Positions 1-13,900 of a DNA stretch of 64,000 nucleotides are shown in pieces (positions within the stretch are counted from its first letter, which is position 1; the number at the start of each line of letters is the position of its first letter). The stretch comes from Dioscorea cayenensis subsp. rotundata. Taxonomy: Eukaryota; Streptophyta; Magnoliopsida; Dioscoreales; Dioscoreaceae. The notes below the pieces were generated by a model. The model made no database searches. It was not told the origin of the DNA and was given only the letters and a program-made list of their open reading frames with translations. The DNA lies in NCBI RefSeq assembly GCF_009730915.1, contig NC_052474.1:3941501-4005500 (forward strand), in the 5' to 3' direction. A program made the translations under genes and the position numbers.

Positions 1-714
1 TCAAACAAGGGGGCAAAGAGAAGACGCACATACACGCTACATGAGCTTATATGAGCTATATGAGAATGGGTTTGCGTGGAAAGAGTCTCTCTGTTTTATT
101 TTACAGATATATATATATATATATATTATATGTTTAATATTTTAAATATTGATATATTTGATGGGGTGGATGATGATTTGGGTTTCGTTTGGTATAATGA
201 ATGCAGATGGGTGGACTTTATAATTGAGGATTTATATGATGATGATGATGATGCAAAGATGTGGGATTATTGTTTTGTTTTTTTTAAATTGTTGGCGTTT
301 GAGATTTTGTGTTTATATATATATTTGTTTGTTATGGCATATGAATTCTATATTTATTTATTTATTTATTTTAATGAATAAATCATAAGTTCCCTTCATG
401 CCAAATGATGTGAAAGGATAAATCACCCGGAATGACCTGATAGAGATTTACTAAAATAATATATCATATACTGTAACTCCATCTTTGTTTTGTAACTCTG
501 GAACTTCTCCTGTAAAGAAAGAACCTATATTAGGATTCAGTACTTGATCCTGGTGAACATATTGTATGATGGGTGCGGATTTTCAAATCTAATGTGCCAA
601 GCAATGGCTCTCTTCATATATGAATTTTATATTTAAAAGAGTCTTTGTTATTGCACATAAATTTCTTTTATTATATATATATATATATATAATAGATTAA
701 TTTTTTTTAATGAG
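1..714. other. AT-rich intergenic, no gene seen
   Basis: I see no supported gene here. An open frame at 76-381 is made of TA and GAT repeats and T-rich filler, has no recognisable domain and is best read as chance. Short (TA)n runs lie near 107-126 and 674-692. Confidence 0.6.
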
Positions 715-975
715 TACCTAACTTTGGCCGTTTGAGCGCTAATTTTCAATTTGTATCAAAATGAGTACTAATTTTTAATTTCATTTCTTCAGCTGGGCAA
801 TTGGGGATTTTCGGTGGATTTTTGTGATATGGACACCAGAAAGCTTGCCAGTGGTTGAGCTGTCGAGTTGGTGATGTGGACCCGGGCATCCACGCATGCT
901 TTTATGTGTCCATGTCACCAAAAATTCACTGGAAATCCCCAATTACCACACCGGAGAAAAATTAGATATATATGC
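715..975. repeat. Foldback / MITE-like inverted repeat
   Basis: Two arms of about 38 bases (799-836 and 906-944) are reverse complements with only a few mismatches, separated by a loop of about 69 bases. Weaker pairing continues outward for about 25 bases on both sides. The sharp hairpin in AT-rich spacer DNA is typical of a small non-autonomous DNA transposon (MITE) or foldback element. I could not define a target-site duplication, so the outer edges and the superfamily are open. Confidence 0.55.
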
Positions 976-3406
976 CATTGGTTAGAATCTTTAACACAGC
1001 TAATTATGACTTATCTCTAATCAGTGTTGAAATGGCTGCATAAGAAAAACCTTTTACAATTGAAAACGAATTGATTTTCCAAAATAAATAAAATGGTTAA
1101 AAGAAAAGTATTTGCCAATCAATGTAAATTTATGAAAACTTAAGAAAATTAAAAATTTGTTGAATTTTTTCAAAAATAGTGATTTAAAATTTTTTTTAAT
1201 AAATACTCCTTGACTTCTTTACAATCTTATTTTTTTTAAGAAGATGTTCAAGAAAATTTTATAGAGTTATGTCCAATTACAAAGAAGACATGGAGTTTTC
1301 AAAAAGGTTAAATGATTTTTATTAAAAAAAATTGAATAGGAGATAGTTTTAATCCAATTTATCATAATACAAATAGTATAGCAATAAATGAATAAATCAT
1401 ATGGTATTTAAAGTAAATATACGAATGCAATACATAGAATCTCCATAATCACACATTTTGACTAACATTAAATGGAAAAAAGAAAAGAAAAATAAGGGTA
1501 GACTAGATCTTAGGATCATATCCTCTCCTTTTCAAAAGTCATAAAATGAAGGAGAGTTATTTATTTCTTATTTATTAGGGAAAAGATTAGAGTAGATTTT
1601 TACTTTGACAAATCTATACCTTTATGAAATGTTCACATTGATTAAAAAATGGTATTTGAGATAGACCGAAGTAGGAAATAATAATTGACTAATCTCACAA
1701 AGCAAGTATTTTGGACAATACATTTGTCACTTTTGAACCCTATTTTGATCACTATTAATAGTTTTGAATTGAATTTTAAACATGGCTTGTTTAGAAAAAA
1801 GATAAAAATTTAAAATAAAAAACAACATGAATCAACATCAAGTAGTTAAGAGAAACAAGAAAACAACAACATAAATGAAACAAAACAAGCGGTCTAACCA
1901 AACATGTATGTACTAATGTACCAGCATTTTTTAATTAATATTCCTGATTTTTTTTCCAAAAAAAAAAATTATTTTACATTACAAAAATCATGAGAGGAAT
2001 ATATATAAAAAAAAAAGTTTGGCAAAAAATTATATATTAAAATAAATCAAAATATAAACTCACAATTAGCTGGTCCCTGTTGATCATGTTGGGTTTAGTG
2101 AGTATATCCTATGAGCCTCTCTTATGTTTTGCAATTTGTGTTGGGGACCATCACAAAACAAAAGCTTGAAGTTAAATTTAATTAGCCTATAAATTATGTA
2201 CCTTAAAAAAATTCAATAATTTTTATTAATATTAATGAAATTAATTTTATTAGATTATGCTTCAATGAAGTCATTAGATAGTTTAGTCAAGAAAATTCAG
2301 CAAAATTTTTTTCCTTTTTTCTTTAGTTTCAAAATTTCTTCATGGAATATGTGATCCTTTCACCATTTCAAAGGACAAGAATCATAATAGATGATATCAT
2401 AATAGAGTTATACTTTGGAGGTTTGAACTTTGAAGCAAATCTCTTTCATTTTCTAAGGAGTTTTATTTTTATTTGTTTTACCTTTTAATGAGCTAGTTTG
2501 TGTTGGTCTATTTTCACTAGAAAATTTTTAAAATAAAAGAATATAATGGCAAAGTTTTTTTTTTCCTCAAAAGATTATGAATTAACTTTTGAAATTATAT
2601 TAGAAAAAAATTATGACCAAGCTATTGTTTTTTTGTGTCACTGGTATTTTTTTGTTTGTGTGTTGTTCCTTTTGTTGAGCTTCAATTTTATTTTAAGTTT
2701 TATTTTATTTGTACTATTGAGTTATATGGCACTGTCTAGTTTTGTGAGTCGGTTATATTATGCTTTTTTATAACTTAGTTTATTTAACTTGTGATATATT
2801 AACTCTTACCTATAAAAAAATTCACACTTTTGTCACAAGATGCATGTAAATTCTATTAAAATAAAATAAGGAATTTATACAAAAAAAAAAAGGATGGTTC
2901 AAGTTGAGAATGAAAATATTAATATGATAAAAATAAAAAATAACTCCATATAACAATGTGTCCAAATATTTCTTTATCAATCACACAAAATCAGGGTTCA
3001 TGCACATGACCTTCTAGTTGGAATATCCTATGAATTAATGCTTCCTCTTGTTTAGGATGTGCAAGTGAGAAAAAAAAAAAAATACTAAAGTTATATAGAA
3101 TGAAACATTGGTAAATTAAAATAGATAAAAGGAATACAACAGTGAGGCTTCAATGTGATACATCACTAACTTTTTTTATATGATCATGAGCCAAGCTTAG
3201 CTTAACATGCATTCAAATATTATTATTATTATTATTATATTATAAAATACAAACAAGACATTTAATTATCTCAAAAACTAGATAAAAAAATCAAAGTGGG
3301 CTGTCCTTATCTCAAACAAAGACAGAGAAAGATACCAAAGATGAACAAAAAAGAAAGAAGAAACAGAGCAAGCCTCAAAATCATTCATGACCAAGACTTC
3401 ACTCAA

Positions 3407-3440
<34 letters not shown>

Positions 3441-4381
3441 TTAAATAAAAGTACAAGCTCCATTCATGATTTCATAACCTGAAAAAGGCAACAAATGAAA
3501 CCAAAAGTTCAGAATGGTCTGCTAAAATTATATCATTAGTCTGAGAACCTCTCTATCTCTTTTTCTGTTCTTTTTCATTTGTCCAAGTAGTAGTAAGTAG
3601 AGTAAATGAGAATTCAAGGTGTTCTGGAAACAAAAGCAATTGAAATATATAATGATTCACAATTTTCAAGGAGTTATGGTCCACATTTGACAACAAAATA
3701 ACATAATAATTAAAGAATGCAAAAACAAAAAAAGGTTACAGAGGTGGGAAAAAGGTGGAAACATATTTGCCTTCAAATTTAAACACAATAATAATTTGTG
3801 ATCTTTGTAAGCTTGTAGAACCATAAGGACATTGTCCTTGCTTGACCAATTTAAGTTTGTACTTTTTCAGACTCAACCAAGGTTAAAAATTAATCAAATC
3901 AAATAAAAATTAAAAAGTCACATAATTAAATTTATTATTAAATTAATGTTGAAATGATTATTTATGAATGTGAACCATGAATTCCAATTAAGAACCATTG
4001 AGATGTTTTTGGTTGGCAAAGCCATGATTGTTTCCACTTATGTTTTGTTAATTCTATTTCTTGAAAAAGTAACTGAGATTTGATGGTTGAAATAGAACTC
4101 TCTCTTTTTCATTTTTAGCAAATAAAATCAATTAATTAATTTTAAATTGTAATATCAAAATAATTAAGAAGCTTGTGGAATTAATATATGTCCAAATGGT
4201 ATGCTTGGTAGGTGACATATCATCATTCAGAATCTTTTGGAACACTAGTGGCCATGAGTTTCATTGGCATCACAAATGATATAAAAACATATGTTAGCTA
4301 CTTAGCTGGTATGTTTTAACTATAGTTTATCTCCTCCTCATGCTATTATGTTAATTGTTAAATTGGTCTTAAAATTTGGTA

Positions 4382-4416
<35 letters not shown>

Positions 4417-5900
4417 ATGTGTCATGTTATGATAAATATATTATTCAATATTTTTCAAATAAATTCAGCCTTTTGTTTTGGTTTTAGTAAAATACTGTCT
4501 CTTTATTTTATTTTTATTGTATTTATTTATATGTTTAATAATATAAACTGGAAATATTAAATTCTTCAGTTACACGTTCTCATCATGTACCAACTAAATT
4601 AAAAGCTGCTGAGAAGGAATGCCAAATAACTCTGCTATATATATATATATGTATATTATACAACTTATTTTATAATATATATTTTTTAAAATCAATATAT
4701 TAGTCATTCATCTGCAAGTTTTAATTAAACAAATAAAACACTAATGATCCTATCTAATGTTAAGCGCTCATATCTTTAATAAAGAGACAGATTCAAATAT
4801 TAGCTCATTTAAATTGAAACATCAATTTAAAGAGAGTGAAAGTACAACATTAATATATTAATTCCACACCTATGTATGTGCTTTAGATGACTTGTCTATT
4901 TTTTAATAATTAATAATAATGATAATAATAATTAAAATACCACGGAGATAAAAGCATAATATGGGCATATATTTATTTTTTTAGATATACTTTTATATAC
5001 ATTTTTTTTACCTCTCAAACTTTATTAAGTTGACAATGCATGGTAGGATGGGATGATTAAATTCTCAACCATTTTCCACAAAATAAATAAAGGACAACTC
5101 TCTCTTTAGAAGCTAGCTAATGTCAAAAGCTTCACAGTTTCACTTCATGCCAAGAAAGCAAAGAGAATATCTGATGCAATAAGAATGCTTATCTAATCAA
5201 TTTGATGCCATTTTTAATTTTTTATATCAAGAGCATAAAAAAGTAGGAAAAAAACTTCACAAACTGTGGTTTTAAATAAATTGAATAATAAAAAGAGCTT
5301 TTGGTGCATGTTTTACTTTTTCTCAAAGCCATGAACTTTTGAAGTCACTCACAATAAGCACATTCTGTGGAGGATGACAGAACCGGCCACAAATTAATGG
5401 ATTAGAGTCATTGCATGATAAATTATTATTATTACTTTTTTCAACCAACTTTAACGTTGGGAATTTTATTGATGAAAAATGAATGGAATAAATTTGGTCA
5501 AACCTCTTTTTTAAGCAATTTTTATGGTTTTTATGGTTTTTATGGTTTTTATGTTTTTTTAAGTATTTTACCTTCTTGCTTGGGTACACCAAAGGAAGTG
5601 CATTGTCACCTTGGGAAGTTATCATGACTCATGCATCTATTAAATAATTTTTGAATTATTCTGTGGACCCCACTTGTATTTTAAACTCTTTTCATGTTAA
5701 ATATATATATATATATATATATTTAAATGAGTGGACACTAGCAGCATGGGAAAATTAAATTCACTGTACACCCATACACATATATTCATATACCTAATAT
5801 ATATATATATATATTAAATTGTTGTACATTTTGGGTACTGTATTTATTAGTGTGGTTTTTATCCCTTTGTACATTTAGTATAGTTAGCGTTTTAATGTCT
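976..5900. other. Gene-poor AT-rich spacer with microsatellites
   Basis: About 5 kb with no supportable coding region. It holds simple repeats: (ATT)n near 3219-3237, (TA)n at about 3412-3436, (AAAT)n at about 4380-4418, a 9-base unit (TTATGGTTT-like, about four copies, 5520-5552) and (AT)n at 5702-5721. Open frames at 2546-2773, 3278-3463, 5323-5625 and 5415-5627 are low-complexity and match no family I know. Confidence 0.6.
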
Positions 5901-6399
5901 GTGGAATGTACTCTCAATTATAGGATATTTTGTGGAAGCCTAATTTCGAAGTGTTTTTAGTTTTGGTGTTAGACAGGTAAGTAAATCACGTATAAACCTG
6001 TATATATATATAATTTCTGATTACTGTAAATCATCAATATAATTATTTAATAACTCTGGGTTTTATTGTTAAAACCATTCATGATATTATATTTAAATAT
6101 TTGGGATTTAAAATACTGTATCTATCCTTATTTTAAAACTTAGATTTCTAATGATTTAATTGCTACTTATCTGTTTATCAAATTAATTGATTACGGATTT
6201 AAAATTTACTTGACAGCCATTACTCTAATGATATATTATATTAATAAATTTGGTTTACTCTGAACTTCTAGAAGCTGCATGGTTACAGAATCTTGATCAT
6301 TAATCTTAGTTGATTTATTATTGTCACATGCTTAATTTAATTCTAATTATTCTGGTTACATGTAGTATCATTTTATTTTATAATAATTGGAATTATTTT

Positions 6400-7241
6400 T
6401 CATTAGAAAAAGGGGATCACCGAATTTCTCTATTTTTGCATTGACAATGATTTTTGGATATGACATATTTCGATATACTGACGTATAGTCCCCAAATTAA
6501 CTTTGCAATAATCCTGTCACTGGGGGTTAAACACTGACCATGTCGACATGCATTTCTGACTCTGATAAGAAACTAGTTTCGCACCGTTCTGTCGGTGGAG
6601 AATAACGGCCTCTGAAAAATCTGGCTCGGGTCACCGAGGGTAAATAAATGAACTCTGACAATCCGACTCGGGTCATAGAGTTTAAATATATGAATTCTGT
6701 GGTTTTGTTTCTGGCATTAGTTATTTGGGGGACATATATACTCTTTCACTTGGAAAAATGATGTTTGTTTGAAATACTTTGAAATCGAAGTTTTATTTCT
6801 ATTCTTATTGTACAATATTACACTTAAGCATGTTTTGTGAAATTATTGAGTTTTGTGATCCCTATATTTTTAGTGGTTGCTTACTGGGCTGTCAAGCTCA
6901 TAAATAGTAGTTCTTATCTTTTTCAGATCAGGAGTAAGTGGGTGGTGGACAGCTTAGCGGGGACCGTTGAGCGAACACCAGTTGGTTATCATGTAAATAG
7001 TCTTTTAGTTGGGAACCTTGAACTGTTATTTGTTTAAGCTTCGAACCTTGCATTTTTAGTTTCCATGAATCTTAGTTGTGAACCTAGTTATTGTATCCCT
7101 TAAATGCTTATGTTCTTGTGATGTTAGTACCTTGTTATATCTTATTTTGGTGAGACAGATTTTGAGGCCTTGTATGTCCATTGGGTCTCGACCTTATGGG
7201 TATACGGCCGTTTGTCAATGCCTCGGGCTCGGGGCGTGACA
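6400..7241. mobile_element. Fossil Ty3/gypsy-type LTR (solo or truncated)
   Basis: The block is more GC-rich than its surroundings and has the look of a plant Del/Tekay-type Ty3/gypsy long terminal repeat. It carries internal phrases such as CTTACTGGGCTGTCAAGCTC and an abrupt terminus GGGCTCGGGGCGTGACA ending at 7241. No gag or pol coding sequence and no second LTR are visible in the window, so it is best called a solo or truncated LTR. The left edge is uncertain and may lie as far out as about 5930. No reliable target-site duplication was found. It is a fossil; its age cannot be estimated without a sister LTR. Confidence 0.5.
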
Positions 7242-7880
7242 ATGAATTATTCTCTTTACAATTCCACTTGAATATGCACATAACACAATTCAGATTCTTT
7301 TATCGCTTGAATAAACTCTAACTTACTTTAAATATTTATTAATTATTAAAATTGTTGAAAAAGTTAAAAAGTTATTTGAACTTTTATTTTTGTAACTCAA
7401 AATTTTTTAATATAATTTATAATTATTTTGATTTATGATAAGTAAAAAAAAAATAGTTTATTTATGTTTCTAATTTATTTTTTCTAATTTAATTCATATT
7501 TTTTTAATTTAAATTCTTAATTTTTTATTTTATTTTTTATCAAACAATCACTTAGCATGTAGTGTATTATCTCATATATATATATATATAGGATTCAATT
7601 TAAGTGGTTTAGAACTATAATGTTAAAGTATTTGTGTATATACACTCACGGGAAGAACTCTATTTTTTTTTCAAGCTACTCATAAGATGGACAAATTTAA
7701 AACTTCTGGTTCTTAAAAAACCAACGAGTTAATGACCTTAAAAAAAAAGTAAATTTCTTTGATAATTTAATTTTTATCTAATCAGTGTGAAATGTCAAAT
7801 ATTATACAACAACAGATCATCATCCTATATTTAAAAAGTTCATATATAATAAACTTAGGTCCAATCCACAAGAGAATAAT
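7242..7880. other. AT-rich spacer before MYG1, no gene seen
   Basis: This stretch holds A/T-rich filler and a short (TA)n run near 7573-7590. I see no open frame or RNA gene that can be supported. Confidence 0.6.
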
Positions 7881-7887
7881 GTGCTAA

Positions 7888-7930
7888 GCCCAAGGCCCAA
7901 TGCTAAAAAGTTCATTCAAAAAAAGGCCCA
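7888..7930 (+). promoter_or_regulatory. Cluster of site II (TGGGCY) promoter elements of MYG1
   Basis: Three copies of the site II core occur on the minus strand: AGCCCA at 7888-7893, GGCCCA at 7894-7899 and GGCCCA at 7925-7930. They lie 35-77 bases upstream of the MYG1 start codon. In plants such elements bind TCP factors and are common in promoters of growth-related and mitochondrial/ribosomal genes. The function here is inferred from motif and position only. Confidence 0.45.
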
Positions 7931-7964
7931 AAAAAACCAAAGATAAAACCATACCTTAACGGGT

Positions 7965-10900
7965 ATGAGGCCTGGGGCCCTGGAGACTATGTTGGGGATT
8001 CAGCACTGGGGCCACTGTCTTGGGTTTCAGTGCCGGAGCTTCGCGGCGTCCATGGCGGCAGCTACCAGGAGCCCTAGCAGGGTCTCGGCCTTCTCCACAG
8101 GGTCCCCTGCCCCGAGCTCTAAGCGCGTTGGCACTCACCATGGGAGCTTCCACTGCGACGAGGCTCTTGGATGCTTTATGATCCGCCTCACCTCCAAGTT
8201 CTCCGGCGCCGAAATCGTCCGCACTCGAGACCCTCAGGTATCTGAGATTTGAGTCTTTTTTAACTTCTTGGATTCTTTTTGGTGACGGTGTATTCTTCTC
8301 ATTGGAACTCGCTCTTCTTGTCTTAGGGTTTAGGGTTTAGTGGAATGATCCCTCTTTGTGTTTGCTTTTATGCAACTGGAGTAATGGTGGGTTCCATGGT
8401 ATTGTTCTTAGAACAATGACAATGACACTGACTATGAGAAATAGTGGTATTGTTTTGTTATTATTATTATATATTTTTTTAATTTAAGGAAAAAGTGTTT
8501 TCTTGATTATAGTATCAACTAATGGATGAATCTTAGAAGTCAATTAGACTAGCTTACTTGACTTTGAAATAAATTTTTTTTAGTGGTGATATAATGATCA
8601 TTGTTTTATGGAGGCAATGTGAATGATCATGTGTTTGGTCTAATATGATTGGTGGCATCGCCTTTATTGTTTAAGTGTTTCTTGAAAGATAGTCTTTTTG
8701 CTACTTCTATCTGGGTGATGACTTCATTCTGCTAGTATATTTTCTAGCTGCTGGACACGCTGGATGCGGTGCTTGATGTAGGTGGTGTGTATGATTCCAG
8801 TCAAGACCGTTATGATCATCACCAAAAAGGCTTTGATGAAGTCTTTGGACATGGGTTTAACTCCAAGCTAAGCAGTGCTGGACTTATTTACAAGGTAACT
8901 GATATTTCCAACTCAAAAATAGGTTTTTATGACCAGACCATTTACTATATTTGCGCTATGGATTTGAATATGATTTTACTAATGACGTGATAGTATTAAT
9001 ATGGGAATTTTATGGATCATGCATGACAGTAGGATCTTGGGATAATGTCAAAGAAGGAATATGTGGTTGTCACTCTGGTCATACACAATAATCATTCATT
9101 GACATGTCATTATTTTTCATAGACTGATTTTGTAACTAGTGACATTTTTTAGAAGGAATTAATGATCATTCAACAAGATAGTCTATGAAGATTCTGTAAT
9201 GCATCCAAAGGGAAATGCTTTCTTCTCTCTCATTTGCTTGTCAACATATAAGATTACAGTAGAAGAGCTATCCACTTTCTTACTAACTGAAAATCTGGTT
9301 ATTGATTTTTCTTGGTTACCCCTTGCTCTAGCCTGACGATTCTAACTTCTTTCATCTGTAAATTCTACAAGGTTTTAGATATATTGCTAATCAGCTGTTG
9401 GGGAATTGTTTTTTTTTTTTTTTTCTGAGGAAATATTATGGCAACTACAGCCTTATCTCTGGCATGCATTGCGTATTGACTTGCTATGATGAAGCTTTCT
9501 CTTGGAAGAAATAAGTTCATAACCAAAACATGCATTCCTGGTAAGACATAATGAATGGCATGGCATCATGGACTAAATTTACCTTGCATACAATGTAGTG
9601 ATTGTAATACTAGGTACTAACTTGTTGATTCATAAGTTGCTTGTTTTGCATTAATGATATGATGAGTATGTCTTGTGGCAGATAGGAGAGCCATCTGATA
9701 ATTGGGAAAATCCTTGGATAAGTGTGTAAAGCTCTGGCACAGTATCTTCCATATTGGGATGATTAATTATGTGTCTGCATTTTTGAAAAATTTTCGACAA
9801 TATGTGATGGATTTTATAGAAAGAATACATGTATGCAAAGTTATTTAAACATCCTAAAGTTGATTAATTCAGTAAACAGTAATTTTATGCATTTTATTTT
9901 AGGATGTTTTATGCTTGGAGTATCCATCTTGATGCTTCCGTTGTTACTGCATTTTCTAACTCTTAGTATCTTTTTCTCACTTGACATATTAGATGGATTC
10001 TTTGCATGTTCAATGATGGCATGAATTTGTTTAGTTTTCTCCTGCCTTCCAAAACTGAATAATGTTTTATTGGTCAGCCAAGTCACCTCATGTCCTAGGT
10101 TGGTTATTTGATGTTTTACATGCACTATGAATGCATTTGGGATCATTCTGACTTTCCCATGTATCTGATACCATCTTTCTTATTGCAGCATTATGGTAGG
10201 GAAATAATTGCAAAGGAACTTAAGTTGGATGAGACCCATGAAGATGTAAACCATGTATATCTTGCTGTCTATAAAAATTTTGTTGAGGTATCCACTTATC
10301 TTCCTAGCTGTTTGTTGAAGTCATTTTTCCAGTAGACACATTGCTATTAGCACTGCAATTTAATGTTTCATTTTTGGTGTCTTTTGTATGTTATTTATTT
10401 ATTCATTCTTTTGGTTGGTTTTCTTGATCTTATGCCAGTTTTCATAGTTTTAGTTGACTTAATTCTAGATGTATAACATGTCTTTATCCACGTATATACT
10501 GTTTCTGAAAGACTGAGGACATCAATGTCGGAGGCTAACGCGAGTTTCTCAAATTGTCAAATTTAATAAGAGGGACCAAGAAAATGGTGGGTAATAATTC
10601 AAATCATAAGAACTGACGTTCCAAGCTGATTTTGCCCTATTGTTGCATCTAGCTTGACTTTCATGCTTGGACTCAGATTTCCTATTACATGGTTATAGGT
10701 TTTCTTACTAATACAAATGCAACCATCCTCTCAAACTCCCATGGTTTTGTGCTAGTTTGCGTGACAGAAAAGGTTATTTGCTAACCTTCTCAAGTCGCTA
10801 TGGCGATGTCTCTTTCTTTAACTTCCATTATAATGTCATCATGATTAGTTTAGATTTTTACATATAATAAAAATATCAAGGTGGGATTTCCTTTTGCATG

Positions 10901-13900
10901 TTAGCGGTGATGGCATGCCCTGTTCTACAACCTTTCTTTTATGTATGCTTATCAATTGTTTTCTTCATCTGTCAGAGCCAATTACATTCGTGAACTTCGA
11001 ATGCTGTACTCTCTTTGTCTATGATTGTTTTTCATGGTCAGACTTTCGTGAGCAGCCCAGATAAACATGTCTATATTTATCACCCTCCGGGTGTGATATT
11101 TGTACAACTATACTCTTCCTTATCTTCTTTGTGTCATTCTTATTGAGGTTTGGACTTCAACTTAAACCAAATACTTACATCCAATGGCAAGAAGAAAGCC
11201 CATGGTTATTTTCTCCTAAGATGGTGTAAACAGGTTTAATAAAATGACTAGTTGGTCAGGATCTCTTTGTTAAAGCATTGAATTATGATTTTCATTCAAA
11301 AGTCAGACATGGAATTTGTTGGTGTTAAGTTTTTATTCTTTTCATTACTAGTCTATGAAATATTTGCAATATTATGCACATGCACATGGTTTATTTAAAC
11401 ACTTCCGTTTCCAATGCTTTGAACTCAATTGAGGCAAATGCTTCTTATGCCATCTACTTATTTTGCCAATTAAAAGACTTTGTAAGTTAATGATGACTGT
11501 TCCCTCATCAATGGTTAAGCTAGAACCTAGCAGAGTATATGAAGATATTCTGTTGTAAATATTTCAAATCTAAACAATTTGCTATGTTTATTGATTTGAT
11601 CAAGTAGTTTTTAAATACTTTTCGTTGGAATTTTGTTAGTTAATCAAATAATTTTTTGTTACTTCTTGCAATAGGCAATTGATGCTATTGACAATGGGAT
11701 CAATCAGTATGACACTGATCAGCCACCTAAGTATGTGAATAACACTTACTTGTCTTCACGAGTTGGACGGCTTAATTTGAACTGGATGGATCCAGATCAA
11801 TCAGCTGAGAAGGAAAATGCTGCTTTCCAACAAGCTATGATAGTTGCTGGTAGTGAGTTTTTAGAGGTAATTTACTACATGGTTCTCAATAGCATTTGTT
11901 TTCAAATTGCTGTAAATAGTTTTTTATTATGATAATTTTGTGGGAAAGCTTTGGATGCTGGTGATTTTAAAGCTGATTTTGCTTGACATTTTCTTGTTTC
12001 ATATTGCCAGAGTGTTCATTTTTATGCTATATCATGGCTGCCTGCCCGATCCATAGTTATTGACTGTCTGAAGTCAAGAGGAGATATTGATCCCAGTGGA
12101 GAAATAATGCTTCTGAATAAATTTTGCCCGGTATGAATAATGTTATAGCTTGTTTAAGTTGCTGAAGGTTGAAACATAACTTTGTAAAAAGTTATGTGTT
12201 TTAAACTTAAAATAATTGGTTTAATCCCCTAATTAGTCCCTCTAAGTAAGTCAACATGCCCTTTTAGTCCCTCTAATCTAATTTGGCCTCTAGAAGTCCC
12301 TTTATTTTTTGGATTGAGAAATCCCAATCCATAAAGTAACAGAGACGTTTGTTTCTCCATTAAAAATTGCTGACATGGCTTTTTTTCAAATTAAAATATA
12401 ATTAAACGAATTTAAAAAAACCTAAACGCCGTTAAGAGAGTAATTAACACTCATTTAATGTTTGGATTTGGATTCAAATAGGATCGGGACCCGAAACATT
12501 AAGTGAATCCTTCCATCTTCATCATCTTCTTTTTCTTCATTCTCCATTACCCCTTTCCTCCATCCCATACATCGAAACCTCACTTGCGGCCCCAAAACAT
12601 CACCATTGTCACTTCTTCTGCGACCACCAGAGAAGGGTGGTGATGTTCCAGGGGTGCCTGGCAGCTTCACTAGGGGAAATGGGTGGCATCAGGAGATTCA
12701 AAAGAGGAATCCAAGACTAAGAACTCATCGTCTGGTTCTGACATTGATTGCAGTTCTTAAGAGTCTTCTCCATCAGCTCCAAAGATGGAGCATTTGGATT
12801 TCACTGAGGCTCCATGGGATGAATCAGTCAAGCTGTGCAAGTATCCTTCATTGGAGATTGATTGGGATTTAATACTCTTATGTTGTCTGGTTTGCTTCTT
12901 GTTTTCATGGTTTGATTGATGCCTCTTGCAAATGAATTTTTTGGCATTTGCAGTGTGTGTGATCAATGATGGTTTGGATGATGGTCATTAGATCGTAATG
13001 TTTTTCTGTTGCTAAATCTTCTGGTTTGCTGGTATTTTTCATCTTGGCATTACCAGACACTGGATGTGGTGTCTTTTCTAACATGTAATTTTCATTTGTT
13101 ACCCTGTTTGTCAATGTATTACTGTTTGATGTTTATAAATTACTCTTATCTTTTATATGGTTATTTGGCAAACTATATATTGGATATTAAATAATTAGAT
13201 TAAAACTCCTTTTGATTTCTGAGATGTATTCTTTGACTGCTTTGTTGTATTTCCATGAAAAAAAAGGGAACACTTTTTTGCCAAATTTCTATGTATCATT
13301 TTTTATATGCAACGTTTCATGACCTCCTTGTGATGCCAAGTTGTCTAGAGAAAAATATTCAATTGTTGGAGCACAAGTGGTGATGTTCCGGTGGAGAAGG
13401 TGGTGATGTTCCGGTGGTTGCAGAAGTGACAGTGGTGATGTTCTGGGGCCACGAGTGAGGTTTGGGTGTACAGGATGGAGGAAAGGGGTAATGGAGAAAA
13501 AAAAAATGATGAAAAAGAAGAAGAAGATGAGGGTGAAGATGAAGGATTCACTTAATGTTTTGGGTCTGGATCCGAAACATTAAATGAGTGTTAATTACTC
13601 TCTTAACTACATTTAGGTTTTTTTAAATTCGTTTAATTATATTTTAATTTGAAAAAAAAGCCATGTCAGCAATTTTAACGGAGAAACCAACATCTGTTAC
13701 TTTGTGGACTGGGATTTCTCAATCCAAAAAATAAAAGGACTTCTGGAGGACAAATTAGATTAAAGGGACTAAAAGGGCATGTTGACCTACTTAGAGGGAC
13801 TAATTAGGGGATTAAACCAAAATAATTCACTCATATGCCTTTGGTATTTGTTGTCGGATTTTGGCGTACAATTGATGTTTAACATTCATTTATACCGCTA

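Noticed and set aside
76-381. 101-aa frame at the window start
   Set aside because: Composed of TA, GAT and T-rich low complexity; no domain or conserved composition.
5323-5627. Overlapping frames of 100 aa (minus) and 70 aa (plus) with a KNH or YGF repeat
   Set aside because: The peptide repeats come from a 9-base tandem repeat in AT-rich spacer; no gene structure around it.
7956-8153. 65-aa minus-strand frame opposite MYG1 exon 1
   Set aside because: Antisense shadow of the GC-rich transit-peptide exon.
12606-12872. 88-aa plus-strand frame in the MULE
   Set aside because: It begins in the inverted repeat and runs in a different frame from the exon-like segment; no domain is seen.
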